From the NCBI RefSeq assembly GCF_963678635.1, contig NC_087070.1:54724617-54788616 (forward strand): a stretch of DNA of 64,000 nt. Direction: 5' to 3'. Shown piece after piece: positions 1-11,433 of this stretch. The notes below the pieces were generated by a model. The model had not been told where the DNA came from. It saw nothing but the letters and a program-made list of their open reading frames with translations, and made no database searches. Within the stretch, counting starts at the first letter, position 1. Each line of letters begins with the position of its first letter. This stretch comes from Symsagittifera roscoffensis (Eukaryota > Xenacoelomorpha > Acoela > Convolutidae). The position numbers and the translations under genes were made by a program.

Positions 1-3000
1 TGGTATCTCTCCGACTCCTCTTCAGGCAACGCGCTCAGGAAGGATACCCTCATGGTCTCGTCAATTCTTCTCCCCTTGGTGATTCATTGAGCAGTTTCTG
101 TATGTCCCTACTCCGGTAGTCCATTGCCAGGCCTATTGGATCCACTGGGGATAAGCTGGCCGGAGCCTCCCTCGCAGAAGACATGAAAGACAATGGTGTC
201 ATCAGCAATAGATTTCCATCGACTTCCCCATCGTCGTCTTCACTGAGCTGGTACTCCAGCAAGTCTCTCCCCAACGCTCCTAGGTCCAATCCATTCGACT
301 TGTCTCCCTTTCCCTCCATGTGATCGTCGTCCTGATCCATCTGCTCATCATCGTTTGTGTCTGGTCTCGGGCCAGGTCCCATGGGACCTTGCCGCATGTC
401 CATGCCCGAGTCCAGCCGCGCCGCTACGGTCAGATCCCCTGCGCGATAGAATAACTCATCAATCACCAGGAATTCTACCGATTCGTCGCCATATGGCGCC
501 AGCTCGTCAACCGTCATTTACGTGCCTCCTCTGCACTCCTTTGCCACTCCCAATAGTATCACCTTCACTTCTCCTGGCCATTTCATTCGTGACCAATCAT
601 CAGCAGGTGTATACACGTCATTCCACACGTCAACGGAAACCCCTGGCCTCCTGGAAGGTGGTGCCTTGATCTTCTTCCAGCTCCATGCATCAGGAAATGT
701 GAAGTCGAACGTAAGCATGGCGGCAACGTTCCAACTGATGAAGCGCGGCTCCATCCTTCACTCCATTTCCGCATTTCCTCTTCCACATCACGAGCCACTC
801 CGATGCGAGGGGCAATGACAGGAGACGTGACTCCCAACAACATCCTCCTTATCGGTGGATATCGTGCGCATTGGTCCGCCAGCGGCCTGGACCCGGAAAA
901 CCACACTTGCTGATTCTCTTTGACGTGTGCATATGCTTCCCGCCAAAGTGGGACCCGCATTGCCTCTCCTGAATCCTTCACCGCTGGTCGCAGATTCCAA
1001 AGCTTCCGATTAAACTGGACATGGGAAAGGTCCTCGCCGCCCATTCTGCATTTGAAAATGTTGTTGAAGTCCATCAACATCCACCCCCGCTCCGCTATTC
1101 TTCCGAATAAACTGTCTTCGCTGGCTAATCCTCTCAACTCTTTCTGTTCCACCCAATTCAGCACGAAACAATCCACAACGGAGACTAAATTGTCGTACAA
1201 CACCGAATTCCTGTATGCCTTCACTTGCACGTCTGGAAACACGTATGATATCACAGGCCCGTAGACCACCGTGACGAACTCCCTTAGTCCATGGACCAGA
1301 GCCAGCGGATCGATCCACATCATTACAGCCAGATCTGTCAGTAAGGGCATGCCACAATACTGTTTGCATTCAGTCGCCCCAGTTGCCAACTTGCCCTCTC
1401 CTGTGATACTCCTATTCTGTTGCAGGAGGTACTGGAGCAAGAGTATCCAATCCTTCATCTTCCTGTATGAGGCGGTTTCCAACTGCGCGTTGAATTCTCG
1501 ATTCGCTACCTGCAGTTGTTCGGGTTAGCGTAAAAGCACGAACAAATCGCCCAATCGACAATATGTCATGGCGATCAGAGTAAGGAGTCCATCCAATCTC
1601 AGGTACGCCAACGCTTGGGTGAAGAGATTCGCAGAACCCTTCACAAAGTTCTCGTGACCAAACGTCACGTACAGTGCCAGTACCAGACCAATCGACAGTT
1701 TCCGGATGTCCTTGACGAAGTTTGCGATCAGATTCCGGGAGGCCCTCGGGTAACACGTTGACAAGGAAGATGGCGTCCATCCCACTCCCATTTCAAGAAG
1801 ATAGCGTCTGATCTCTCATATTGTGCCCTTGTGGCCAAAATGTCAGCTTGGAATCCATCTAGCGACATCGTGTTTACGTCTTGCATCAGTTGTAACATCA
1901 CGCCTCCAGCTAATTCCCTCTCGTTGAACAAGTTTTTTTTCAGATAAGTGTGTATCTCCTTGATTACTGCCGATGCATGCTCGAACGCGTCTTCTCCCAT
2001 GGTACACATTTTTGGCGACAAACACAACCATGCATTGGGGTGTGGCTTCATCCTGAAGGCCAACGCCATGAGGTCCTCTTCTGCCGATGTCATATTTCTT
2101 CTGACCGTCCTGCCCTGTTCTTTTCTAGCATGATCCATCTGTCTGAATCAGAGGTCATTGGCAACCTGTTGTACTAACAAGTGATCATCATCTACTCCTT
2201 GCCTCAACTTCAACAACCTGGCGAAGTTGGACAGCTCCAACCCCAGGACTTCATCCAGCACCAACCGAGTTGTGCTGCAATCCTTGAATCCCTGGATAGC
2301 ATTGGAAATGTCAACCCAGATGGCAGGAAGCTCAGAAAGGCGTGGGTAATAGTTGTTAGGGTCCACTAATCTGTTCGGCGTAGGTTTTATCACGCTGAAT
2401 TGTCCCTCCGCTAACGTTGTGACCATCGTGTACACAAATTATAAGGATTCTGGCAATATGGCGTACCCCGGTGATAGCACAAAAATGATCTTCACTACAT
2501 TCTTGGTGAAGTGTCGCTGCACTGATGCCTCTACTTTGGTCATGGCTGAGAACAACGTCATTATAGCCTCCCCTATGATTTCATTGCTTGGGATTGATCC
2601 ATCTGTCAGACGGGACAACAAACCTCTGCTCTGCAGGCGGCCATTCGAGGCGCTGTCAAGAACATCACGTCGGGCCAAAAGAGGGAACGAGGCGTAGAGA
2701 GATAGTCTGAACTGGCCACTATCAGATATTTGGCAGCCTTTATGTCCAGCGGATCATAGGCAGCAAACAGGCTGTCACCCACTGGTGCCTTCAGTCTCGC
2801 GTATCTCCTATCGTCCCATTCCACCGAGGTCGCTCGGGGATAGTCTCTCGAATACTCACCAGGCGCCTGGCCGGGTGGTTTAGATAACTGCATGTACATC
2901 TTATGATGGTTGTTTTCAGGCTTATTCTCTGTCAGGAATTTGCCCCTCTGGGAAGGCGGTGTCAATTCCCTGGCTCTCCGACGGACGTCCATAAGAGATC

Positions 3001-3410
3001 GTGTTTTCGAGGGCCCGAAGATATTGTCCTGAGGCAATCAATCAAGGTCCACGAACCTGAGCGTAGTCGCGGGGCTAAACTCTTCCTGTTTCGCTAACAG
3101 CCAGTCCAAGCCCGGTATTCGATATAATCCCGACACTGAGGGACCATCTTCACCCATCACCCTCCTTGCATGTCAATGTGTTCATGTTCAAATTTGTTGA
3201 CATGTCCGTTTTATACTGTCCCCAACTGCTGGGATCTGGACGGTTCCAAAGCAGCACGCTGCTTGGCTCCATATCTTCTGTCGGCGTGGCGCCCGTCGAC
3301 GGGTTTCCTGTAGAAGCCGGAGTTACCGTGGCGGGCGGGTTACTCGTCTTCGATATGGTCTGAGAGCTAGTCTGACTCTGATCAATTGATCTCCCAAGTC
3401 GGCTCTCCAA
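1..3410 (-). pseudogene. C-terminal part of decayed giant ORF (downstream of SGNH domain)
   Basis: Coding-like minus-strand pieces follow one another through 3,410-3,150, 3,037-2,606, 2,678-2,439, 2,435-2,148, 2,138-1,728, 1,482-583 and 517-50, with frame changes and stops between them, and they run off the window start. They look like one former protein of well over 1,000 residues. The pieces have no domain I recognise. Visible features are a Ser/Thr/Pro-rich linker (3,150-3,410), a globular central part with Trp and Cys, and a strongly acidic stretch near 200-340 rich in Asp and Glu. No start-codon context or splice sites restore the frame, so it is a pseudogene. It is on the same strand as the gypsy element upstream and has the same G+C-rich composition, so it may be an extra ORF of that element or of a relative. 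Function unknown. Confidence 0.55.
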
Positions 3411-4171
3411 CGGTTGTCTTCTAGGGGCTCTCCAACGGTTGTCTTATCTGAGCTTAGAGCAACAGGATCGGTTGCACCCGTTTCCATTGCCAGAGGCCCG
3501 AGGCGATTGGCGAGTGATTCCGGCACATTACCCCTCACTCTACCTCCTCCAGTCGAACTGGTCAGAGCCAGTGAGTTGTTGGTCCTCAATTCTTGCTCCA
3601 TTTCCCCTATCTGCGTCTGGAACACGTCGTTTATCCAGCGTCTCCCTTACTGGGTGTTGAATTGTATCCCATCTCTGGTGAGCGCGAGATGATCAGTCAT
3701 GCGCAGCATGTTCTCAAGGTCCATGAGTCGCAGCTCGCTGGGATTGCTTCTCACCAGACTGCGGGTCATATCGTTCCACCGGGTCACGTTGCCGCTCATA
3801 AAATCCGCCACCGGCGTGCCCGCTTCCGGGTTCTGCGGTATCGTGCACAGCACCACGAGTCTGGGCCTGTATTTCTCCTTCAGTTCGTTCAGAAGGCAGA
3901 CCAGTAGGGGCTCCCACTTGCCCTCTGGAGTTACTGGGGCCCTCGAAACGTCATTGTTCCCGAGCATTATCAACAACGTGTCTAGGTGATCTTCGCCCTG
4001 CAACTCCATCATCTTGATGACCTGAGCAACGGAGGCCCCACCAAAAGATGGAACAGTGGTCTGACCACTGACAAAGATCTCGTTCAGATCCCTCACTAAA
4101 CTATCTTCAACAACCAAATAACGACTCCCTGGGGAAATTGCCTGGTTGCTTATGGCAGGGTCCCAGCCCAT
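3323..4171 (-). pseudogene. SGNH/GDSL-hydrolase-like domain of the giant ORF
   Basis: The minus-strand ORF 4,171-3,647 reads as a flavodoxin-like alpha/beta domain with the block order of SGNH hydrolases. It shows VVEDSLVRDL (block I, with Glu-Asp-Ser where Gly-Asp-Ser is usual), FGGASVAQV (block II Gly), LLIMLGNNDVSR (block III Gly-x-Asn-Asp) and DGIQFNTQ (block V, Gln where the catalytic His is usual). The Ser remains but the block V His is replaced, and an in-frame TAA follows NTQ at about 3,645. Coding sense resumes directly in the same frame with GRRWIND and a Gln/Glu-rich helix. SGNH enzymes are esterases or lipases, and esterase-like domains of this fold are known in ORF1 of some LINEs. 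Here the domain sits in a long protein of unknown role. The fold call is good; activity of this copy is unlikely. Confidence 0.7.
3402..3447. repeat. 24-bp tandem duplication
   Basis: The 20-mer GGCTCTCCAACGGTTGTCTT occurs twice, 24 bp apart, at the boundary between two frames of the giant ORF. A shorter 10-bp tandem copy of this kind (GTTGGTACTA twice) is at 4,192-4,211. Both look like slippage duplications during decay. Confidence 0.85.
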
Positions 4172-4214
4172 GCCATTCAGAAAAGCTCGTGTTGGTACTA
4201 GTTGGTACTATGGC

Positions 4215-5310
4215 TCAAGGTATTCGCTCCGAGCTACTCGAGGAACGATCAAGGCGTTGGGAAGGGACAACCCTACCCAGCGTCCGGCCAATGGTCCTGT
4301 TGATGTCATTCATCGCTGCTCTGGCCACCTGATTGAATGATTCCTGAAATTGGGGAGCCAAATAGGTGTCTGAAGGATCCGGTGTCGTATTCCTCGGGTT
4401 CGGAGCATACTGTGATGTCTGCTGAGGAAACCCGGGCTCCCGCGGAGCGCACAGCTCCTGTGCCTTCGTCTTGGGTCGTGTGTCCCTGGATCTATCCGAG
4501 GAGTTCATCGTCGCCAGAACCTCCGGTGACACTTGGCTCACCCTTGCCATATATAACTCTTTCAGGTGTTTATTACTACTTCTTTGAAGGCTTTTTGCAT
4601 ATCCTCAAACTTCTTCTTCCACTCGTCTCTTTCTCGAGCTATTGCATTGTACTCCTCTAGCTTGGCACACAGCTACCTCTGATCCTTTTCCTTCTTCTCC
4701 AACGTATCAATAGTCTCCGAGGTCTGGATCTCCATCTCATTCATCTTCACTCTCTTCAATGGAGGAGCAGCCGTTGGAGACTATTGACACGTTGGAGAAG
4801 AAGGAAAAGGATCAGAGGTAGCTGTATGCCAAGCTGGAGGAGTACAATGCAATAGCTCGAGAAAGAGACGAATGGAAGAAGAAGTTTGAGGATATGACAG
4901 TTTTGCTGAGTGTGACGGGCCTGGCGCATCACGTAGTCTTTTCGCTCCGATGAGCGGCTGCACTGGTTGAACAGGTAGGGGCATCTCACCTAGCCCGTGA
5001 TCCCTCTGCTCGCCTAGTCCCGGCTCACGAGCCAAGTCATGGCCAGACATTTCTCCTCGCCGCCATCTCATCAGTCGGTTTCTACCTCTCTCGGAGGTCC
5101 CGGACTCACCGAAGACCAGCATCAACACTACTTCCGTGGGGCGTTCCCTCTACCCTCTCTTCCTAACGCATTGAGGAGCGCGACCACAAACATCGCTAGT
5201 CCCTCGTCCTCTTTTGTAAAATCACAGTCGATCAGCCGCTGGCATATCTCGTCCAGAGTTGCTCCTAGACTCGCTGAGACAAATTCCATTAATTCATTTG
5301 TGTCACCCAT
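4215..5310 (-). pseudogene. N-terminal part of the giant ORF (start Met, coiled coil, linker)
   Basis: The most upstream Met on the minus strand is at 5,310 (MGDTNELMEF), opening a helical, acidic N-terminus that breaks by frameshift near 5,140. The reading continues in another frame through 5,128-4,910 as an Arg/Gly/Pro-rich linker. Next comes a Lys/Glu-rich coiled coil around 4,600-4,740 (AREREEW, KKKFEDM), then a Pro/Gln-rich linker and a helix (FNQVARAAMNDINR) leading into the SGNH domain. The coiled-coil segment is also present in opposite orientation (see the inverted repeat), which destroys the frame. Start choice rests only on this being the first Met before the non-coding gap 5,311-6,229. 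Confidence 0.5.
4598..4896. repeat. 121-bp inverted repeat with 57-bp spacer
   Basis: Bases 4,598-4,718 are nearly the exact reverse complement of 4,776-4,896, with only a few mismatches. The segment codes for the coiled coil of the giant ORF, so one arm carries it in sense and the other in antisense. In RNA it would fold into a long hairpin with a 57-base loop (4,719-4,775). It looks like a local inverted duplication within the ORF. Confidence 0.9.
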
Positions 5311-6229
5311 CGTTCTACCGTGTGTATCTTGTCGTCATGTTCTTTTGATTCTTCAAAGTCAATAAACAAAATCGGATCAATCAAGATCTAAAAAGCAGGC
5401 CACGACTTAAAACCATCATTTCATGCCGTTCCATTTCTAGGATAAAACATCATTCACATCTTTTGAAAACGATCTATTGAAATTCTCTTTCGTTCTTGAT
5501 TTAAAAACTAGCACCAAGGTGGATCGTTCACCTATAACCTTATCAAGATAACACAAATGAGCGCTGTCACCTTCAGTACCTGGAGTGTTCCAGGTCTCTA
5601 TGATACAGACATCACACAAAACATAATCTAATAAAAACATAACACATAAACATCACAGATTCACACTATTACATAAAACAATGCCTTGAAGCTAACCTAA
5701 AACTTAATCCTAATGCCTATAAAGTGAATTTAAAAAAAAACCACTTATCGCCGAATGCAACTCCTAGCATATGCTCAGATAGTACTTTTTATGTAAGTGA
5801 ACCTCTATGTCAGTTTCCGAAAATATAACTCTCTCGGATGTAGCTTTCCCCTATGGGGATCATAGACTGGTAACGAGATAGAGGTCACTCCTCTCTCAAC
5901 CAGAAAACCCCTAGGTCGAGTCAAGGCAAAACCAAGCTCTCTGGATTCACGTGTTGCTTATCAGTGGCCTTAGTAACCAGGAAACACCAATGTTTCACTG
6001 GTAACTGTGATGCAACAGGGGGCAGCGCTATCATCCCTCCCAGACCAGGCCTCTGTTTCCATAAAAACTCGATATTCTTATACTCTTTTTTAAAGTCAGC
6101 CGCTAATGCTGTCTTGAAGCTTACATCAGCGGTTATCGCTATAGCGCATGTACGTTCCGTGAGTGTGAAATCGCTGTCCGTTATGACGACATTGTATGAG
6201 TAATGGTTTGGTAGGTCAAAAAAAAATTC
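5311..6229. other. Non-coding spacer between gypsy pol and the giant ORF
   Basis: I see no credible gene here. The 17-mer AAAGTCAATAAACAAAA at about 5,355-5,371, just upstream of the giant ORF start, is repeated exactly at about 14,090, upstream of the gypsy gag. No convincing LTR ends are visible. Confidence 0.5.
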
Positions 6230-6821
6230 AAAAATTCGTCAAAAAAAAATGGTTTTTTAGCGTTCTCGCCCTCCGTTTCCAGTTCTCCGGTTTGCCTTGC
6301 CTATTGTATTTTTTTAAACCAGATTTTTGGTGTGGGTAAGTCCTATCCCCACTCCCCGGACAAAAATATCCATCGACGTCCCCGTCGATTGCCCAAAATC
6401 GAGCAGAAGAGTTGGATTCCGGGACAGGTAGAGGACCATCTGGAGCGACCCAGTTGGACTCGATATTGTCATGGCTGACGTATTTGGTGCCGTCTTTATC
6501 GACAACCTGAATCGTCAAGATTGTCATTTTAGGATCTGCAGGCAGATCATGGAGCCATTAGAGCACACGCAAGTTCGTTAATTCTTGCTCATGAGTCTGC
6601 TCCACCTCTGGTTCGAACTCTACTTCTCGTTCGGAGCGATCGTCGATCCCATCCAGATCCATGTCATTGACTAAGTCGATCTCTTGTGGCACCGCTACTT
6701 CATCCAGTCCCACCAGCGATTCCATCATATCGCTTAAAACTATCCTGTCTATGACAAAATCCTCGCCATACGGGTTGTACTTCTTCTTGTCCCTTCCTTT
6801 CTTGCTCTGCCGTGTCTCCAT
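6230..6821 (-). pseudogene. Acidic C-terminal tail of the gypsy A polyprotein
   Basis: ORF 6,821-6,558 is Asp/Glu-rich (ESLVGLDEV, MDLDGIDDRSEREVEFEPE). After frame changes the reading continues in 6,527-6,228 (DIFVRGVGIGLTH in one frame). Such tails follow the GPY/F module in many gypsy polyproteins and have no assigned fold. The reading dissolves into poly-A/T near 6,230-6,250, which I take as the end of the coding region. Confidence 0.5.
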
Positions 6822-6949
6822 GGTGAAGTAAAAGTCAGGCTGTACTCCTTTGTCAATTTCAGTTTGTTCTGGGCAGTACCAGTCCTCTTCGGCATAAGGT
6901 AGAGTTTAGTCGTCCACCTCCACTCGCTCGGTCAACTCCAGGTCCAGTG

Positions 6950-8085
6950 GCAGATCGTAATTTTCTACCACCTCATTTGTCGCGCGTACCTCTTTCATTC
7001 ACTTCACAAGCAGAATCCACTATCAAATAGTCTCCCTCCTGCATGTCAAGTGGGATGCACCAGTTCTCTGATGAGGCATTGTGCAGTTGGATGTTTTCGT
7101 AATGAGCTGCTCGTCTGGTGCTCAATCAATAAAAACGACCTCCTTGGTGCACTTCTGTTATTTGGAATGGACCACGCCATTTTTTCAGTACTTTTTGGTT
7201 TCTTTTGATGGAACTAGTTTCTGCAACACCCAGACATAATCGCCAAGCGAGTAGGCTTTTGTATCTGCAGCCCTTTTATCAAATCTCCTCTTTTGTCTGA
7301 TTTGCGCCTGTTGGGTGTTCCTCCTGCATAAGTCATTGAGGTCCTGCTGCCTTCTAATAATATCACGCACGTACGTTTGCGGTGCTGTTTTCCTTTTTCA
7401 TACTCAGGGTAGAAGAACGTTAACGAAAGAGCTTTTTCTTGACCATTTAGCATCATATGCGGACTTACTCCCGTGGTGGAATGTTCTGTGCTGTTGTAAG
7501 CGCCCATCACTTGCGGGAAGTGTCTATCCCAGTCATCAATGTAGCGTGAGCAAAAACCTCTCAACATGGATACCAACGTGCGATTTTGCCTTTCAACTAG
7601 GCCATTCGTTTCTGGGTGATGAGTGGTCGAGTGGGCCTGTGCCACCTGCGACCTCTTCATTAACTCCTTCGTGAGATCACACGCGAATACTTTGCCATTG
7701 TCTGATTGGAATGTGATGGGGCAGCCGTGCCTCGCTATCCATACAAGTGACCGCACGTTTTTTCTGCTGACGCTGTCATGCGGGGGGCTGCCTCTGCATA
7801 TATCGTGAAATGATCGATCATTACCAGCACTTGATTGTATCCCGTGGCTGTCATGCATATCTTCTGATGATCAATTTGCACCACTTCGTTGAATCCCGAT
7901 GACTCTATTGACTGCAGGGGGAACCTCAGTTTCCTGGTGTCCTTCGCCTGTTGACACGACAAGCATGCAGAGACCCACTTTCTACAAGTTTTCTTCAAAC
8001 CAAGCCATTCGAATCGTTTCTGTATCCTGTTGTACACTTTGTCCACGCCTTGATGGCCCATCTGATCATGTGAACGAAAGAGCAA
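6950..8085 (-). pseudogene. Integrase of gypsy element A (HHCC, DDE core, GPF module)
   Basis: Integrase inserts the DNA copy. ORF 8,085-7,735 has the HHCC zinc domain (HDQMGHQGV, then CLSCQQ) and the first catalytic Asp in VVQIDHQKI. A frameshift near 7,800 moves to ORF 7,858-7,214 with FQSDNGKVF (second Asp) and HHPETNGLVERQNR (Glu). ORF 7,370-7,185 adds the basic helix and the SH3-like barrel YSLGDYVWV. The reading continues past it as KKWRGPFQITEVHQGGRFY, the GPY/F module, at 7,120-7,180. All three acidic residues remain, but the frameshifts and stops make it inactive. Confidence 0.88.
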
Positions 8086-8248
8086 TTCGGTCTGGTATAA
8101 CTGTTAACCCTACTGAATTTCACTTTTAAAGGGCTTTGTCTTCTTCCCTGCGTTTACAGGCAACGTTTCCGTCTTTGTTCAGGTACAACAAATCTTTTCT
8201 CTTCAGATAAAATTGCTGCAAGATCTTATAGCTATCTTCCTCTAAATC

Positions 8249-8926
8249 TCATTTATCAGGTGCTCCGTTTTCGATCCATCTCTTCAGATTGCTCGTCATT
8301 CTATCATTTTGTTGAGCCCTTAGGATATCCGATAATTGGTATCTGGCTTTCAGATACGTCATTACCACGTTCAATTGTTTGCTTATTATATGCGCGGCAT
8401 GGGCATCATCCATCAACTTGACACACCATATCTTCTTCAAAGGTGTTGCTTCCCGCACAGATGGTTCCAGGTTGGTACGGACGACCGTACCATGTGGAAG
8501 TATTCTGGTTGGGCGTTTCGACAATGCTAACAGTTCAAGCTCATCTGCGGCATTATCCACTACAGTGCCCTCCTCATCGGAGGTATACCTGTCTCTGTCC
8601 GGGTCCTGATGCATCTCCCGGTCCAGCCCGCGCTGTTTCCATTCCAACAACAAGGAATGAATCGCAATCTCCGAGACATTAGATTTGGAAGTAGTCTCCG
8701 ATGTGTTCTCCCAGGAGCCGATGGATTCCACAACATCATGTTCCAATCTGTCTGTGATGTTTCTCGACTCCCCGGACAAAATTCTGTCCCTCGGTTGCCT
8801 TGAATCCGGCTCCCCGGACAACATTCTGTTCCTCGGTTGTACTAACATTGTCTCCCCGGACAAGTCATCCTGTCCGGGCTCGAAAGTACCTGACTCCCGG
8901 ACATTTTCTTGTCCCCGGATGAACAA
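8249..8926 (-). pseudogene. RT-integrase linker with repeated LSGE peptide
   Basis: This 225-residue open piece is hydrophilic and carries the tetrapeptide LSGE three times within about 40 residues (DLSGE, MLSGE, ILSGE), encoded by degenerate direct repeats at 8,766-8,880 with core CTCCCCGGACAA. The C-terminal part (QNDRMTSNLKRWIENGAPDK) leads toward the integrase. It occupies the place of a connection or tether rather than RNase H. I recognise no fold. The repeats may be slippage products or a spacing linker. Confidence 0.5.
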
Positions 8927-9070
8927 TCAGAGCTCGGCTAATACTCTTCCCTTGCATCCATAAAACTTACTTTTCTCGTAAAGCTGGATTTCGACTTGAC
9001 CCTGACTTCTTCAGTGGCTTGGACATGGGTCGAAAACCGATGTTCTGTGAACGAAGTTCATGCCCCTTCT

Positions 9071-10061
9071 CTGTTGGCATGCCGAGGACCGGTGCCTCGC
9101 AAAGTTCGCGTTTAATGTTTTCAAATGAAACTTTTGTGCCTCATCAGTCCAAGTGCATTTTTACCCTTGTTTCTCATGAACTGCTGCATGGGGTATATCT
9201 CATCGGCATATCCTTTGATTAACTCTCGATAATTGTTAACAAACCCCAAAAAGCTCATCAGTTGCGTGTCTGTCTTAGGTGCCTTCCAGGTCAAGACCGC
9301 TTCGACCGCTTCGGGATCCGGTCTTACTCCATGCTTATCCACAAGGCGGCCTGGATACTTTTTAGAGTCTCTGACGATTTCACACTTGGAGGGTTTACCC
9401 TTCAGACCCGCCTGTTTCATGCAAACAAACACCTCATCCAACCTCTCTATATGATCCTCTAGGGTTGGTGTTGCGATCACGACATCATCGACGTAACACA
9501 TGATGAGGTTCCTGTATTTCTTGGTTACCTTCGTGAGTGCCTGGGCCATCAGTCGCTGGAATTTGGCCGCCGCTTTGCACAATCCGAACGGCATCCTCTT
9601 CCACTGGAACAATCCCAGCTCACACGCGAAACCCGTTTTCTCCCGATCTTGATTTCTGAGGGGCACTTGCCAGAATGCATATCGCAAATCCAACGTAGTG
9701 AAGAACTTCGCGTCCTCCAACTTGGACAGACTCTCATCGATACGGGGAATCGGGTACGCGTCATTTATCGTCACCGCGTTTGAGTAACGAAAATCACAAC
9801 AAAACCTGAGTTGCCCCCTTTCATCTTAGCCATGACCACGCCACAAGCCCACGGGGACTTCGACGACGGCTCGATCATGTCGTACTCCACAAACCTCTCG
9901 AGTTCTTTCCTGCACGCTTCTGATTCGTGTGGGGTCATACTCCTCGCCCCTTCCCTATGACGAACCGAGCCTTCTGCTATCTCAGTCTCGTGTTCTACAA
10001 AATTGCAGCAACCTATGTCGGCCTTATTCTTCGAAAAAACGTCTGCATTCCGATTCAGCAC
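9071..10061 (-). pseudogene. Reverse transcriptase of gypsy element A
   Basis: The RT copies element RNA to DNA. The N-terminal ORF 10,061-9,771 has the primer-grip approach with Pro-Trp-Ala-Cys-Gly-Val-Val. After a frameshift, ORF 9,774-9,121 gives DAYPIPRIDESLSKL, TTLDLRYAFWQV (motif A Asp), FGLCKAAAKFQRLM (motif B), and YVDDVVIA (motif C, catalytic Asp-Asp near 9,485-9,500). KYPGRLVDKHGVRPDP and FLGFVNNYRELIKGYA are the thumb. Typical FGLCNA and LGR residues are altered (FGLCKA, PGR). The RT reading extends to about 9,071, and then the RNase H that should follow is missing. Confidence 0.9.
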
Positions 10062-10307
10062 CGCCCTGAGTGAATCTATTCCTTATCCAATATTTTACTC
10101 TTCAGATGTTCTATTTCGGGCAGGACATGCTTAGTTGCTGCTAACTCTGCTTCTGTTGGTCTCTCGGGAAAATTTGATGAACTAGACAACCCATCATCTG
10201 TCTCCGACTTCAATGAAAACAATTTCTTAGAAGATTTCAATTATTCATTCTCTTCAGTATACATTCTTGGTTCGTGTGTAAGGGACATTTGACTACATCA
10301 AATTTTT

Positions 10308-10511
10308 TCAAGTTTCTCCACTAAAGTCTGTGTTCAGAGGCAATGCGTAGCCAAGTTTCTTTCCCCTCTGTATTGTCACTGTGGTTGCTTCTGTGTTCAA
10401 CAACACACTCACACACAGTCCGCTCTGAGTGAGAGAGAAGCTTCTTCCTAAAATAGCCGAACTCTTACTGTTTTGGTACCAGAAACACCTGTCTGTCATT
10501 ACTGAGTTCAT
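10308..10511 (-). pseudogene. Protease-RT linker of gypsy element A
   Basis: A short open piece (SSAILGRSFS, TIQRGKKLGYALPL) with beta-strand pattern, between protease and RT. It continues the reading of the previous ORF after a frame change. The LGYALP motif is the dUTPase-like or beta-rich spacer commonly seen before RT in gypsy polyproteins; this specific assignment is tentative. Confidence 0.45.
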
Positions 10512-11342
10512 TCAAGTTCCTCATCCTAAACGTCGCTACTACGGCTTGGTCTGGCTTCAATCTAACTTTTCGATCCAGAAAAATTGGCACCTTTGCCTGG
10601 TTAATTAAGATCTTATTAAGAGGTTTCTTTTCATACTTCCTCTGAGAATCTTTGATCCTCATCAACCCGACGTTGAGGTCGATCGTGACATCAAAGTTGC
10701 GTACGAAGTCCCTCTCCAGGATGACTTGATCCGATTTGTCCTAATTGTCCACCGCCAGGAAGCTCATCCAAAGATGTCTTCCATCTAGCTGCAGTGATAT
10801 AATCTGGGTCCGTCCCCTCACAGAGATTGCTCCCTGATTGGCAGCTACCAGTCTGATGTTTGTCGCTGACCACTGCTCTCGTGTCTAAAGGTCCTTTTAC
10901 TGAAAGTTGTCTGCCCTGCACATCTAGCCTATGTGCTGCCAGATCGGCTTCGCAACCTATGTGAACTGCATCCTGCTCAAGCATGGCGTTATGTCCGATT
11001 CGTTGCACCTTATGCTCTTCTCGACCAATGTATATCCGGACTACTTGGTCACTTTCATCAGTCACGTGAGCCTTCGTGTAGATGTAATTGCCGTCCACAT
11101 TCATCAGAATCGGATATGGGCTAAGGACTTCGATGTAAAGTCCATCTACTCTCATTAGTCTTTGAGCTCCTGTCGTGAGCAGCGCTCGCACTGCCCTGGT
11201 TATTGGGATTATTCTCCCTCAGGTAGTCCGCATAAATGTCCAGGTGTACCAGGGTGATCTCGGACGGTTCACTCAAGTTCTTGACCGCCCGGTGTCCTGC
11301 GACTGAAATAATAGACATTATCTTCGTTCCTTCTTTCGTCAT
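10465..11342 (-). pseudogene. Aspartic protease region of gypsy element A
   Basis: The minus-strand ORFs 11,342-11,121, 11,191-10,691 and 10,665-10,465 cover the usual gag-protease junction. The flap and C-terminal part is recognisable as LERDFVRNFDV (family pattern ILGRDF) near 10,690-10,720. The likely active-site triad reads LDTRAVVS near 10,885, with Arg in place of Gly of Asp-Thr-Gly. Upstream, LLTTGAQ near 11,165 resembles DTG but has Thr for Asp, and its distance from the ILxRD motif fits less well. With a frameshift between the two halves, this protease is not functional. Confidence 0.65.
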
Positions 11343-11433
11343 GCTATAGGTTTTATCCGATATGACATCTAGCTTTAGTCCCAGTTTCCTGGGCTCCTGT
11401 TTGTCCTCTTCTTTCGTTCTTTTTCCCAGAATT

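Noticed and set aside
355-4340. Plus-strand ORFs over the giant minus-strand ORF
   Set aside because: Shadow frames: the coherent domain signal (SGNH blocks) is only on the minus strand.
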